From NCBI GenBank assembly GCA_945860375.1, contig CAMAQR010000002.1:62001-126000 (forward strand): a stretch of 64,000 nucleotides of DNA, given 5' to 3'. Source of the DNA: Pseudorhodobacter antarcticus. GTDB taxonomy: Bacteria > Pseudomonadota > Alphaproteobacteria > Rhodobacterales > Rhodobacteraceae. The notes beneath the pieces were generated by a model. It ran no database searches, was not told where the DNA came from, and saw nothing but the letters and a program-made list of their open reading frames with translations. Both the position numbers and the translations under genes were made by a program. Each line of letters starts with the position of its first letter. Positions within the stretch are counted from its first letter, which is position 1. Positions 25,448 through 34,495 of the stretch are shown in pieces.

Positions 25448-26644
25448 ATGACGCGTGCATTTCTGGTGGTGATGGATTCGGTCGGCATCGGCGGCGCACC
25501 GGATGCGGCGGCATTTGGCGATGCGGGCGCAAACACGCTGGGCCATATTGCGCAGGCTTGCGCCGGGGGGCGGGCGGAACAGGGGCGGTCGGGGCCGCTG
25601 CGGATGCCTGTGTTGGACGCTTTGGGATTGGGGGCGGCCGTTTCGCTGGCGTCAGGTTTGGCCGCGCCGGGGTTTGGTGCGATGCCCAAGGGGCGGTGGG
25701 GGGCTGCAACAGAGGTGTCGCGCGGCAAGGACACGCCCTCGGGGCATTGGGAGATGGCAGGGGTGCCGGTGCCGTGGGATTGGACCTATTTTCCGGACAC
25801 CGTCCCGGCGTTCTCGGATGAACTGGTGGCGCTGGTCTGTCGGTTGGCCGGGACAGAGGGGATACTGGGGAATTGTCATGCCTCGGGCGTGCCGATTATC
25901 GAGAAGCACTGTGCCGAACATCTGCGCACAGGTTGGCCGATTTGCTACACCTCTGCGGATTCAGTGTTCCAGATTGCCGCGCACGAAGAGGCTTTCGGGT
26001 TGGATCGCTTGCAGCGCCTGTGTCAGGATCTGGCGCCGCTTTTGCACGCGATGAAGGTGGGCCGGGTGATTGCGCGGCCCTTTATCGGTGGCCCGGGGGC
26101 GTTTCAGCGCACCGCCAACCGGCATGATTACGCGATGGACCCGCCCGCCCCGACCCTTCTGGATTGGGTGGCGGGTGCCGGGCGCAACACCCATGCGATT
26201 GGCAAGATAGGTGACATTTTCTCTATGAATGGCGTGGGGCGGCTGTGGAAGGGCAAGAACGACGCTGAGCTTTTCGATCATCTCGACCGCTTGATGAACG
26301 AAGCCGAGGATGGTTCCCTGACCTTTGCCAACTTTGTCGAGTTTGACAGTCTTTACGGCCATCCCCGCGACGTGGCGGGTTACGCGCGGGCGCTGGAGTG
26401 GTTTGACGGGCGGGTGGGGGCGCTGCTGGCCCGGATCAAGCCGGGCGATCTGGTGATCTTTACCGCCGACCATGGCAATGACCCGACTTTCCCCGGCACC
26501 GAACACACGCGCGAACGGGTGCCGGTTCTGTGCGCTGGTGCCAGAACCGGAGAGATCGGCCATTGCGGATTTGTCGATGTGGCGGCGTCAGTGGCGGCCC
26601 ATTTGGGCGTTGCTGGGCAGGGTTTGGGGCGGTCGTTTCTATAA
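25448..26644 (+). CDS. deoB: phosphopentomutase
   Basis: Interconverts ribose or deoxyribose 1-phosphate and 5-phosphate. The 398-residue alkaline-phosphatase-superfamily enzyme has the metal-site starts VVMDSVGIGGAPDA and DTPSGHWEM, and the C-terminal ITADHGNDPTFPGTEHTRE-like block, here FTADHGNDPTFPGTEHTRER, with conserved Asp and His ligands. Start follows directly on the deoA stop. It converts products of DeoA and other phosphorylases for entry into central metabolism. No deoC is present in the window. Confidence 0.97.
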   Translation: MTRAFLVVMDSVGIGGAPDAAAFGDAGANTLGHIAQACAGGRAEQGRSGPLRMPVLDALGLGAAVSLASGLAAPGFGAMPKGRWGAATEVSRGKDTPSGHWEMAGVPVPWDWTYFPDTVPAFSDELVALVCRLAGTEGILGNCHASGVPIIEKHCAEHLRTGWPICYTSADSVFQIAAHEEAFGLDRLQRLCQDLAPLLHAMKVGRVIARPFIGGPGAFQRTANRHDYAMDPPAPTLLDWVAGAGRNTHAIGKIGDIFSMNGVGRLWKGKNDAELFDHLDRLMNEAEDGSLTFANFVEFDSLYGHPRDVAGYARALEWFDGRVGALLARIKPGDLVIFTADHGNDPTFPGTEHTRERVPVLCAGARTGEIGHCGFVDVAASVAAHLGVAGQGLGRSFL

Positions 26645-26693
26645 TTGGCTGCCGCAAGACCCCCGGATTACTTGAACACAGAGGATAGAAGAT

Positions 26694-27668
26694 TTGTTTC
26701 AGTTGCCGAAGATTGAGTTGCACCTGCATCTGGAGGGAGGCGCGCCGCCTGCCTTCATCCGGGGGCTGGCGAAAGAGAAGAAACTCGACCTTTCGGGGAT
26801 TTTCAACGAGAATGACAGCTATCGCTTCACCGATTTCTGGAATTTCCTGAAGGTCTATGAGGCGGCGTGTACCACGTTGCAAAAGCCTGAGGATTTCTAC
26901 CGGCTGACACTGGCGGTGCTGGAAGAGAGCGCCGCCAGCGGGGTGGTTTACAGCGAAACCTTCCTGTCACCTGATTTTTGCGGCGAGCGCGATCTGGGGG
27001 CGTGGCGAGAGTATCTGCATGCAATCCAGGAGGCGGCTGCGAAGGCCGAGGCAGAGTTTGGCATCACCCTGCGCGGGATTGTCACCTGTATTCGGCATTT
27101 CGGGCCAGAAAAGGCGCGCCAAACTGCGCGTTGTGCGGCAGAAACGGCGGGTGATTTCATCACCGGCTTTGGCATCGCAGGGGATGAAAAAGTCGGTGCG
27201 CTGAAGGATTACCGGTGGTCCTTCGATGCCGCGCGCGAGGCGGGTTTGCGGATCACGGCCCATGCGGGTGAGTGGAACGGACCCGATGAGGTGCGCGCGG
27301 CGATGAACGATCTGGGCGCGGAACGCATCGGCCACGGCGTGCGCGCGATTGAAGATATGGCGCTGGTTGAGGAAATTGCCGAGCGTGGTGTGGTGCTGGA
27401 GGTTTGCCCGGGATCGAATGTCGCGCTGGGGATTTATCCCAGCTTTGCCAAACATCCGATTGGCGAAATGTTCGACCGCGGCGTCAAGGTGACGATCAGC
27501 ACTGATGATCCGCCGTTTTTTCACACCACCATGGCGCGGGAGTATGAGATGCTGCACCGCGCCTTTGATTGGGACGAGGGTGTTTTCCAAAAGATCGCCC
27601 GTACTTCGCTTGACGCGGCCTTTTGTGACGCCGATACCAAGATCCGAATTCTGAAAACGCTGGAGTAG
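26694..27668 (+). CDS. add: adenosine deaminase
   Basis: Deaminates adenosine and deoxyadenosine to inosine forms. The 324-residue enzyme shows zinc and catalytic residues in order: KIELHLHLEGGAPP at the N-terminus, ITAHAGEWNG, ERIGHGVRAIED, EVCPGSNVALG, and VTISTDDPPFF. The start is a TTG at 26694 preceded by GAGGATAGAAG; no ATG lies closer in frame before the essential HLHLEGG. It is fourth in the nucleoside operon, with a 49-base gap from deoB. Confidence 0.95.
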   Translation: MFQLPKIELHLHLEGGAPPAFIRGLAKEKKLDLSGIFNENDSYRFTDFWNFLKVYEAACTTLQKPEDFYRLTLAVLEESAASGVVYSETFLSPDFCGERDLGAWREYLHAIQEAAAKAEAEFGITLRGIVTCIRHFGPEKARQTARCAAETAGDFITGFGIAGDEKVGALKDYRWSFDAAREAGLRITAHAGEWNGPDEVRAAMNDLGAERIGHGVRAIEDMALVEEIAERGVVLEVCPGSNVALGIYPSFAKHPIGEMFDRGVKVTISTDDPPFFHTTMAREYEMLHRAFDWDEGVFQKIARTSLDAAFCDADTKIRILKTLE

Positions 27669-27671
27669 GCT

Positions 27672-28304
27672 ATGCTGGATCATCTGACCGTCGTTTCGCA
27701 CCCTTTGGTGCAGCACAAGCTGACCCTGATGCGCGAAAAGGACACCTCGACCGCCAGTTTCCGCAAGCTGCTGCGCGAGATCAGCCTGCTGTTGGCCTAT
27801 GAGGTCACGCGCGAGTTGCCGATGACGACAAAGCGAATCGAAACGCCGATCGAGCCGATGGACGCGCCGACGATTGACGGCAAGAAATTGGCGCTGATTT
27901 CGATCCTGCGCGCGGGCAATGGCTTGCTGGATGGCATTCTGGAATTGATCCCGGCGGCACGGGTGGGGTTCGTCGGATTGTACCGCGATCCGGAAACACT
28001 GCAGCCGGTGCAATACTACTGCAAGCTGCCCGATCATCTGGAAGAGCGGCTTTCGATTGTGGTCGATCCGATGCTTGCCACCGGCAACTCATCCGCTGCG
28101 GCGATCACGCTTTTGAAACAATCGGGTGCGAAGAATATCCGGTTTTTGTGCCTGCTGGCCGCGCCCGAGGGCATTGCGCGGATGAAAGAGGCGCATCCTG
28201 ATGTGCCAATCGTCACAGCAGCAGTGGACAGCCACCTTAACGACCATGGATATATCGTCCCAGGGCTAGGGGATGCGGGCGACCGCATGTTTGGCACTAA
28301 ATAA
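27672..28304 (+). CDS. upp: uracil phosphoribosyltransferase
   Basis: Converts uracil and PRPP to UMP, the last gene of the salvage operon. The 210-residue protein matches Upp in length and motifs: [17 protein letters not shown] at the N-terminus, [33 protein letters not shown] (PRPP loop) and the C-terminal uracil-binding [18 protein letters not shown]. It starts four bases after add. No strong terminator follows; only a short AAGGG/CCCTT hairpin lies at the end. Confidence 0.97.
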   Translation: MLDHLTVVSHPLVQHKLTLMREKDTSTASFRKLLREISLLLAYEVTRELPMTTKRIETPIEPMDAPTIDGKKLALISILRAGNGLLDGILELIPAARVGFVGLYRDPETLQPVQYYCKLPDHLEERLSIVVDPMLATGNSSAAAITLLKQSGAKNIRFLCLLAAPEGIARMKEAHPDVPIVTAAVDSHLNDHGYIVPGLGDAGDRMFGTK

Positions 28305-28372
28305 GGGCCAGCCCCCTTTACTCGGAAACAATCCTGACGCATTCTGGCCTCATTACTACTTGGGGGTAGTCT

Positions 28373-29545
28373 ATGTTTTTGAAAGTTTTGTCCGTTGCTG
28401 TGTTCACGGCGACAATTGGTCCGTTGTCTGCGCAAGCGCAGACTGTTGCTCAAATCGGTGGTCCAGCCGAAAATCCGCCAGCGGGTTTCAAGGGCCAGCA
28501 ATATGTTGACAGTCGGGGCTGCGTGTTTCTGAAGGCCGGTTACGGTGGTCGTGCGACTTGGGTGCCGCGCGTCGGTCGTGATCGCAAAGCGTTGTGCGGA
28601 CTGCCTCCGTCCAGCGCGGCCCGCGCGATTGAGATGGCCGACGAGACGCCCGCGATTGCCCCGGTCGTTGTTGCCAAGGCTGCGCCGCGGGTGATCCCGG
28701 TCGCACGCCCCGCCGCCAACGCACCGATGGAAACCATCGCCAGCCTGCCGCAACAGCGCAGCGTTTACGTGCCGCGTGCGGTCGCGCAGCCCACCCCTCA
28801 TGCCGATACCGCGCCGCGTGCGACCTATGAGATTGCGACAGGTTCCGGCGTCCCGCAGGGCAAGATCGGTTGCTACAGTTCCGCCCCGGTGCCGCAGCGT
28901 GTGCGTTTGGCCAACGGTGGCACCGCAGTGGTCTGTACCCGTGGTGACGGCAGTCTGAGCGGCTGGCGTCCGCCGATCTATGCCGATGGTTCCCCGGTGG
29001 GTGCGTCGTTGGACTATCCGCGCGTGGCGGAAGGGTCTGGCCGGGTCGCGGCCCATGGTGCGGCACCCGCACAGAATTATGCGGCGGCGGATGCTGCCCC
29101 CGCGATTCCGCACGGCTACAAAGCTGCTTGGACCGACGATCGTCTGAACCCCAACCGGGGCCGTGGCACCGCCGCAGGGCAGGCCGCGCAGGATCAGATC
29201 TGGACGCGCGATGTGCCTGCGCAATTGGTGTCGGATCAGGGCAAGAAGAAGGGCAAGACGGTCACGGTTTCGACCCGCAATGTCGCCACGGAACCGGCGC
29301 AACCCCGCGTCAAGGCCAGCGGCAAGGTTTGGCTGCAGGTTGGCACTTTTGGTGTACCGGCCAATGCGCAAGGGGCGGCGCAGCGGCTGTCGGCACTGGG
29401 ATTGCCGGTGGCGAAAAGCAAATTGAGTAAGGGCGGCAAAGCGCTGGAGATTGTTCTGGCGGGGCCGTTTGGATCGGCGGCGGAGGCGCAGGCTGCGCTG
29501 TCAACGGCCCGCAACGCAGGCTTTGGCGACGCCTTCCTGCGTTAA
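28373..29545 (+). CDS. exported SPOR-domain protein
   Basis: A 390-residue periplasmic protein with a signal peptide (core VLSVAVFTATIGPLS, likely cleavage after AQA near residue 23) and a C-terminal SPOR domain (about 318-390, KVWLQVGTFGVPANAQGAA to AGFGDAFLR). SPOR domains bind denuded septal peptidoglycan, so a role at the cell wall or division site is likely. The middle is Pro/Ala-rich and low in structure, with two short cysteine-containing repeats (SRGCVFLKAGYGG, KIGCYSSAP). It has its own promoter region and a strong terminator. Confidence 0.85.
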   Translation: MFLKVLSVAVFTATIGPLSAQAQTVAQIGGPAENPPAGFKGQQYVDSRGCVFLKAGYGGRATWVPRVGRDRKALCGLPPSSAARAIEMADETPAIAPVVVAKAAPRVIPVARPAANAPMETIASLPQQRSVYVPRAVAQPTPHADTAPRATYEIATGSGVPQGKIGCYSSAPVPQRVRLANGGTAVVCTRGDGSLSGWRPPIYADGSPVGASLDYPRVAEGSGRVAAHGAAPAQNYAAADAAPAIPHGYKAAWTDDRLNPNRGRGTAAGQAAQDQIWTRDVPAQLVSDQGKKKGKTVTVSTRNVATEPAQPRVKASGKVWLQVGTFGVPANAQGAAQRLSALGLPVAKSKLSKGGKALEIVLAGPFGSAAEAQAALSTARNAGFGDAFLR

Positions 29546-29564
29546 GCGGTTGCAAACAGCCTTG

Positions 29565-29591
29565 GCCTTCCGGTTCTGCCGGGGGGCTTTT
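29565..29591 (+). terminator. rho-independent terminator of the SPOR gene
   Basis: GCCTTCCGG (29565-29573) pairs with CCGGGGGGC (29579-29587), including two G-U pairs in RNA, over a five-base loop, followed by TTTT. It lies 20 bases after the stop and before the converging gene. Confidence 0.8.
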
Positions 29592-29597
29592 CGACGA

Positions 29598-30617
29598 CTA
29601 TTCGGTGCAGACCGCCTGCAACTCTAACCACCCCGCATCGTCCAGCACGGGCGGCAGCGACCCTCCAAAGAAAGGGTCGGCCTCGATGAGCGGCAATGAG
29701 GTTTCACCGGTAGAATCCACTGCATAGGCGTAAGGAGTGGTTGATACGCCCGCGCCGTCAAAGGCTGCCAGCAAGGCATTTTCGGACAGGGCCGCGGGGT
29801 TTTGCAGCAGCAGGGTCTGGCCGTATCCGGCAATGGCGTCCGGCGACATTGACCCGCTGGCCAAAAGCCGCACCGTTGCCAATAGCCCTGCATGTTGCAG
29901 CAAGGCCCGGGTGGGGTCCAGCGTCTGCGCCCGTTGCTGTTCGGCAAGCACAAAGCCTGCAATGGCATCCGGCCCGTCGGCTTGGTCCAGCAGCGCGGCA
30001 GGCAAGGCGATGATGTTACCTGTCAGGATCAAAGGCCGCGTCAGCCCCTCACGCAAAACCACCACCTTTGGTGGCACGAGCGCGTTCAATCGCACCGCCA
30101 AAGCTGTGGCGGCCGCCAGACCGGGTTTGCTGCCGCAGGGCGAGCCTGTCAGCTTGACCAGATCGGCAAGCGCCATACCGCCCAGATCGGCCCGTGTGGC
30201 CGCTGGCAGCATCGCAGCGGTGTAGTTGATCAGTTTCACCGGAAGCCAGAACAAGGCCAGAGCGGCCACAGTCACCAGACTGCCGCCAAGGATCGCACCG
30301 CGCAAACGTCCCCGGCGCGGCCGACGACGATCGAGCGCGGATCGCACCGTTTCCAGCGCGGTGATCATCTCGGGATCGTCTATTTCCACACTTTCCGTGC
30401 CATCACCGCCGGGGCTAAACAGTGCAGGAAACACGCCCGGATTCAGCCGTGCCAGCGCTGGCAAAGACCATTGCGCCAGTGCCATTTCGGTTTTCGGATC
30501 GGACAGGATCAGCGTCGCCTCGCGCAGCCCCACCACCACCTCGCGCAGCTGCGTGTCCGGGCGGTCGCGCCACAGGCCAGAGCTTTCAAGTCGTTGGTAT
30601 TTTTTCAGCGCAGTCAT
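29598..30617 (-). CDS. hypothetical protein with one membrane span
   Basis: A 339-residue protein starting MTALKKYQRLESSGLWRD. One hydrophobic segment near residue 110 (AILGGSLVTVAALALFWLPV) follows a basic RRRPRRGR stretch, so about 105 residues should be cytoplasmic and the rest periplasmic. The periplasmic part has LTGNIIALPAALLDQADGPDAIAGFVLAE, which in layout recalls an M48-type peptidase core, but the HExxH motif is absent. I therefore call it hypothetical, possibly a degenerate peptidase-like protein. Similar proteins seem typical of Rhodobacteraceae. Confidence 0.72.
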   Translation of the reverse strand: MTALKKYQRLESSGLWRDRPDTQLREVVVGLREATLILSDPKTEMALAQWSLPALARLNPGVFPALFSPGGDGTESVEIDDPEMITALETVRSALDRRRPRRGRLRGAILGGSLVTVAALALFWLPVKLINYTAAMLPAATRADLGGMALADLVKLTGSPCGSKPGLAAATALAVRLNALVPPKVVVLREGLTRPLILTGNIIALPAALLDQADGPDAIAGFVLAEQQRAQTLDPTRALLQHAGLLATVRLLASGSMSPDAIAGYGQTLLLQNPAALSENALLAAFDGAGVSTTPYAYAVDSTGETSLPLIEADPFFGGSLPPVLDDAGWLELQAVCTE

Positions 30618-30803
30618 GGCGCGGGGGCGACCCTTTGGGTTGTTTGACAAAGTTTAGCCGATGGGGGCCGCGTTCACAATGCGGCGGTGGGCCGTCCGCG
30701 CAATCGGCATCGGTGGTCACCTGACTGCGTGGAATGTCGCTTTCTGGCGCGCAGCGTTGCCTTGGTCGCGATTGAGTGGTCAGGCACAGCCAAGGATCGC
30801 CCG

Positions 30804-31721
30804 ATGACACCGACCAAAGACAAAACCCTGCTGGCTGCGGGGCTGATCCTGATTTATGCCACCATCATCGGCTTTACCGACAATTATGTGCGGGTGATCG
30901 CGGCCGAGGCAGGGCTGTGGCAGTTCCACTTTATTCGGACCGCAATGGCAATGGTTCTGTTGGCCTTGGCGGCGGCGCCTTTGGGGCTGCGGCTGCGCCC
31001 GGTCGATTGGCGCGCGGTGGTGGCGCGGTCGACCATTCACGGGCTGGCAATGGTGATCTACTTTGGCGCGCTGGCGTTTTTGCCGGTGGCTTTGGTGGCG
31101 GCCGGCCTGTTCACCGCGCCTATTTTCGTGCTGCTGATCTCACGTTTGGCTTACGGCGAACACATCGGCCCGTTTCGGATTATCGCGGTGGTGCTTGGGT
31201 TTGCAGGCGTTGTGCTGGTGCTTGGGCCCGAGGCCATGACGGGTGCGTCACTGCCCGCACTGCTGCCGGTGATCGCGGGGGCAATGTATGCGATGGGCAA
31301 TATCGCCACCCGCAAATGGTGCCCGCAGGAAAGTGCGGAAACGCTGTTGGCGGGCTTCTTTTTGGCGTTGGGCGTGATTGGCGCGGTTGGCATGGTGGTG
31401 CTGACGGTGATGCCAATCGCGGTTCCCACAGGGGCGGAGGGGTTCTTGCAGCGCGGCCCGGTCTGGCCAACGCAGGGCTTTTGGTTCTGGACCTTTGTAC
31501 AGGCGGCAGGGTCGCTGATTGGGGTGGGCATGATGGTGCGCGCGTATCAATTGGCCGATGCCACCCGCGTTTCAGTGCTCGAATACGTGATCCTGCCCGC
31601 AAGCGCCTTTTGGTCTTGGGCCATCTGGGGTGAGACCCTCAGCGGGTTGGCCGTGTTGGGTATGGTGATGATCGTGGCCGCAGGTCTGATGATCGCGCTG
31701 CGGGCACGAACGACAGCCTAG
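30804..31721 (+). CDS. DMT superfamily (EamA) transporter
   Basis: A 305-residue inner-membrane protein with ten predicted spans in two EamA repeats, starting AAGLILIYATIIGFTDNYVR and repeated from about residue 155. Family members export amino acids, nucleobases or other metabolites; nothing here identifies the substrate. ATG 30804 is the natural start; the frame is open upstream through the spacer but without protein-like sequence. Its TAG stop shares a CTAG tetramer with the stop of the converging tdk gene. Confidence 0.88.
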   Translation: MTPTKDKTLLAAGLILIYATIIGFTDNYVRVIAAEAGLWQFHFIRTAMAMVLLALAAAPLGLRLRPVDWRAVVARSTIHGLAMVIYFGALAFLPVALVAAGLFTAPIFVLLISRLAYGEHIGPFRIIAVVLGFAGVVLVLGPEAMTGASLPALLPVIAGAMYAMGNIATRKWCPQESAETLLAGFFLALGVIGAVGMVVLTVMPIAVPTGAEGFLQRGPVWPTQGFWFWTFVQAAGSLIGVGMMVRAYQLADATRVSVLEYVILPASAFWSWAIWGETLSGLAVLGMVMIVAAGLMIALRARTTA

Positions 31722-32296
31722 CCTTCGACCGCCTCACGCCAATGCCGACGGCAGAGCGACACATAAGTTTCATTGCCGCCGATCTGCACCTGCTCTCCGT
31801 CCCGCAGCGCGCGTCCATCCGGGCCGCGTCGGATCACCATGGTGGCTTTCTTGCCGCAGTGGCAGATGGTGCGGACTTCGCGCATCTCATCCGCCCAAGC
31901 CAACAGGGCCGCCGAACCGGGAAACAGGTTGCCCTGAAAGTCCACGCGCAGCCCGTAGCACATCACCGGCACGCCCAGATCATCCACCGCGCGTGCCAAC
32001 TGCCACACCTGCGCCTTGGTCAGGAATTGCGATTCATCAATGAAAACGCAGGCCACTTTGCCATTTGCGAACCGCGCCGTCAGCTTTTCGAACAAATCTT
32101 CGTCCGGGCCAAAAGTATCGGCAGGTTCCCCAATGCCGATGCGCGAGGCAATCCGCCCCTCACCCGCGCGGGTGTCAAACTGCGCTGTCATCAGATAGGT
32201 CGCCATTCCCCCCTCACGATAGTTGTGCGAGGCTTGCAGCAGCGAGGTCGATTTCCCTGCGTTCATTGTTGAGTAATTGAAGTAAAGCTTTGCCAT
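31718..32296 (-). CDS. tdk: thymidine kinase
   Basis: Phosphorylates thymidine and deoxyuridine. The 192-residue class II enzyme has the P-loop STMNAGKSTSLLQ, Walker B-like VFIDESQFL with catalytic glutamate, and zinc-binding cysteines in TICHCGKKAT plus the C-terminal SLCRRHW. It complements the nearby cdd-deoA-deoB salvage operon, although it is transcribed on its own from the opposite strand. The stop overlaps that of the DMT transporter. Confidence 0.97.
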   Translation of the reverse strand: MAKLYFNYSTMNAGKSTSLLQASHNYREGGMATYLMTAQFDTRAGEGRIASRIGIGEPADTFGPDEDLFEKLTARFANGKVACVFIDESQFLTKAQVWQLARAVDDLGVPVMCYGLRVDFQGNLFPGSAALLAWADEMREVRTICHCGKKATMVIRRGPDGRALRDGEQVQIGGNETYVSLCRRHWREAVEG

Positions 32297-32647
32297 GGGA
32301 TCGATTTATCCCAAGCCGCAGTGGCACCGCAAGGCCAAGCAGGCATGACAAAACCAGGGTGGGGGCGCAGTGCGGGCCGTCAGAACCTTTTACAACCGAA
32401 ACCAGACACCAACCAACACCAAACGAACGGCAAGCCCGCCGCGCGATCATGGCAAACCAGAGTCACCCCAAACGGGACAAAAGCACGGCGGACCCCCACC
32501 CAAGTCGGCGCTGGGGACGCCGACCACTCTTTACTGTTCCGGTTGCCCGGAACACCTTTATCAATGACAAAGAGTTACGACCGAATTAACGGGAAAATGG
32601 GAAACGAATTCCCCGGTTCGGGCGTTCGGGGAAAACGAAGGCGCATC
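32297..32647. other. 350-base spacer with structured leader
   Basis: No gene is visible between tdk (leftward) and the HTH-like gene (rightward). Three hairpins lie in the right half: GTCGGCG/CGCCGAC (32504-32524), GTTCCGG/CCGGAAC (32536-32553) and TTCCCCG/CGGGGAA (32609-32633). The left half is A- and C-rich and carries the presumed divergent promoters, which I cannot place with confidence. Confidence 0.6.
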
Positions 32648-33100
32648 ATGAGTATCGAGACCTATCTCAAAAAGCACACCGAAGCCCTTTTCAAAGACGT
32701 CGGCATCGAGGCGGCTTGCAGGTTGACGGGCAAGTCCAAGGCCACGTTGGGCCGCTATTACTCTGATTTCGATGAACATAGTGACCGCTTCATGCCCATC
32801 GACGTGGTGGCACAACTGGAGGCTGGATCGCGGTTCCCGCATGTGACGGCGGCGTTGGCCGACCTGCGTGGCATTACAATGTCTTATGACAATGAAAAAC
32901 GGAATGCCGAGTCCAAGGGCGTCAATCAGGACGTGGTGGCACTGGCGCAGCGGTTCGCGATGCTGATGTCGGAATACAACATGGCAATCGGCGATGGCGT
33001 TATCTCGAACAATGAGGCCAAGCGGATGCTGCGGGAAACCTTGATAATTCAACAGGTTCTGCTGGATATGAAGCTGAACCTCGAAGACGAAGTCAGCTAG
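32648..33100 (+). CDS. HTH-like regulatory protein of unknown function
   Basis: A 150-residue soluble protein. Residues 14-40 (FKDVGIEAACRLTGKSKATLGRYY as one region) look like a helix-turn-helix of the phage or XRE kind, with the turn at TGKSK. The remainder is helical and ends LDMKLNLEDEVS. The family appears in Rhodobacteraceae and phage-like contexts, but no phage genes flank it here. ATG 32648 follows GAAGG at 32638. It has a long structured leader and a strong bidirectional terminator, so it is a single-gene unit. Target sites are unknown. Confidence 0.7.
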   Translation: MSIETYLKKHTEALFKDVGIEAACRLTGKSKATLGRYYSDFDEHSDRFMPIDVVAQLEAGSRFPHVTAALADLRGITMSYDNEKRNAESKGVNQDVVALAQRFAMLMSEYNMAIGDGVISNNEAKRMLRETLIIQQVLLDMKLNLEDEVS

Positions 33101-33102
33101 GA

Positions 33103-33132
33103 AAAAGCGCCCGGACTGATCCGGGCGCTTTT
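33103..33132. terminator. bidirectional rho-independent terminator
   Basis: AAAAGCGCCCGGA (33103-33115) and TCCGGGCGCTTTT (33120-33132) form a perfect 13-bp stem with a four-base loop. It has T-runs in both directions, serving the HTH-like gene on the plus strand and the helicase on the minus strand. Confidence 0.92.
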
Positions 33133-33136
33133 GGCA

Positions 33137-34495
33137 TCAACGCGGGCTGCGTGAAGCGCTGCGCGGCTTTGCGGCACCGTCGGCACGACGCGGCGCAAAG
33201 CTGCCGCCAGCCGGTTTGGGTTTTCCCGCTGGTTTTGTGCCGGGTTTACCGGGGGCCGCGCGCTGGATCGGCTGCGAACCTGTCTTTTGGCCACCACGCC
33301 CCTGCGCCGGACGCTGACCACGGTTCTGCCCGGCCTTCGGTGCTGCGGCCACGATATCCGCGGCCCATGGTGCGCCACCCAGAATTGGGATCTGCTTTTT
33401 CAACAGTTTTTCAATGGCTTGCAACTCACCCATCTCGGCAGGAGCGCAAAAAGAAATGGACGTTCCTTCTTTGCCAGCCCGCGCGGTGCGGCCAATGCGG
33501 TGAACGTAATTTTCCGGCACGTTCGGCATGTCGAAATTGTAAACGTAGCGCACGCCCGGAATATCAATCCCGCGCGATGCCACGTCGGTGGCGACAAGAA
33601 CATCCAACTCTGCGTTGCGGAATTCCGTCAACGTCCGGTCGCGCTGGTTCTGGCTTTTGTTGCCGTGGATAGAGCCCGCCTTGAAGCCCCATGTTACCAG
33701 CAATTTCATAAGTTTCTCTGAACCATGCTTGGTGCGGCCAAACACCAATGCCTGCTCGCCCGGATGCTTCAGCAGGTACTCTTTCAGCACCGTGGCTTTG
33801 TCGCCGGTTGGCAGGTAATGCACGCCCTGATCAATCCGTTCGACCGGTTTGCCCGGAGGTGCAACCTGCACTTTGATCGGGTTCTGCAGGTAGGTCGACG
33901 CCAGTTCTTCAATGTCCTTCGGCATGGTGGCCGAGAACAAAAGTGTCTGACGTTTCAAGGGGATATGCTTGGCGATCTTGCGCAGGGAATGGATGAAACC
34001 CATGTCGAGCATGTGGTCGGCCTCGTCCAGAACCAGATAGCCAGTGGCGTGCAAGGACACATCGCCGCGCTCCAACAGGTCAATCAGTCGGCCGGGCGTC
34101 GCGACCAGAATATCAGCGCCGCGTTTCAGCCGTTCGGCTTGCTTGAAAAGCGACGCGCCGCCGACAACCATGGCGACCTTGACAGAGGTGCCTTTGGTGA
34201 AAACCTCAAGGTTATCAGCGATTTGCGCGACCAATTCGCGGGTTGGTGCCAAGATCAGCGCGCGCACGGTTTTGGGCGCGGGCGGGTGGCCCAGATCGAG
34301 GATACGGTGTAACAGCGGCAGGCCAAAAGCGGCGGTTTTGCCGGTACCGGTTTGGGCCAGACCCATCAGGTCCTTGCCCGCCATGATGTGCGGAATCGCC
34401 TGCACCTGAATCGGTGACGGCATCTTGAGGGTGGTTTTTTCGAGTGCTTTCAATATGGTAGCAGAAAGCCCCAGATCGGCGAAAGTGGTGGTCAT
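33137..34495 (-). CDS. DEAD-box RNA helicase, RhlE-type
   Basis: An ATP-dependent RNA helicase of 452 residues, likely acting in ribosome assembly or mRNA decay. Motifs run in order: Q motif PSPIQVQAIP, Walker A AQTGTGKT, Ia PTRELVAQI, II DEAD, III SAT, and VI HRIGRTARA. After about residue 385 comes a basic Gly/Pro/Lys-rich tail (GRGGQKTGSQP), typical of RhlE-like proteins and probably RNA-binding. The ATG at 34495 is preceded by a roughly 180-base leader from a predicted promoter; the frame is open into that leader but the extension is not conserved-looking. Confidence 0.95.
   Translation of the reverse strand: MTTTFADLGLSATILKALEKTTLKMPSPIQVQAIPHIMAGKDLMGLAQTGTGKTAAFGLPLLHRILDLGHPPAPKTVRALILAPTRELVAQIADNLEVFTKGTSVKVAMVVGGASLFKQAERLKRGADILVATPGRLIDLLERGDVSLHATGYLVLDEADHMLDMGFIHSLRKIAKHIPLKRQTLLFSATMPKDIEELASTYLQNPIKVQVAPPGKPVERIDQGVHYLPTGDKATVLKEYLLKHPGEQALVFGRTKHGSEKLMKLLVTWGFKAGSIHGNKSQNQRDRTLTEFRNAELDVLVATDVASRGIDIPGVRYVYNFDMPNVPENYVHRIGRTARAGKEGTSISFCAPAEMGELQAIEKLLKKQIPILGGAPWAADIVAAAPKAGQNRGQRPAQGRGGQKTGSQPIQRAAPGKPGTKPAGKPKPAGGSFAPRRADGAAKPRSASRSPR

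Noticed and set aside
28303..28318. AAGGG/CCCTT hairpin after upp as the operon terminator
   Set aside because: Only five base pairs and an interrupted T-run; too weak to annotate.
32648..33100. Prophage remnant around the HTH-like gene
   Set aside because: The flanking genes are tdk and a DEAD-box helicase, with no integrase, attachment repeats or other phage genes.
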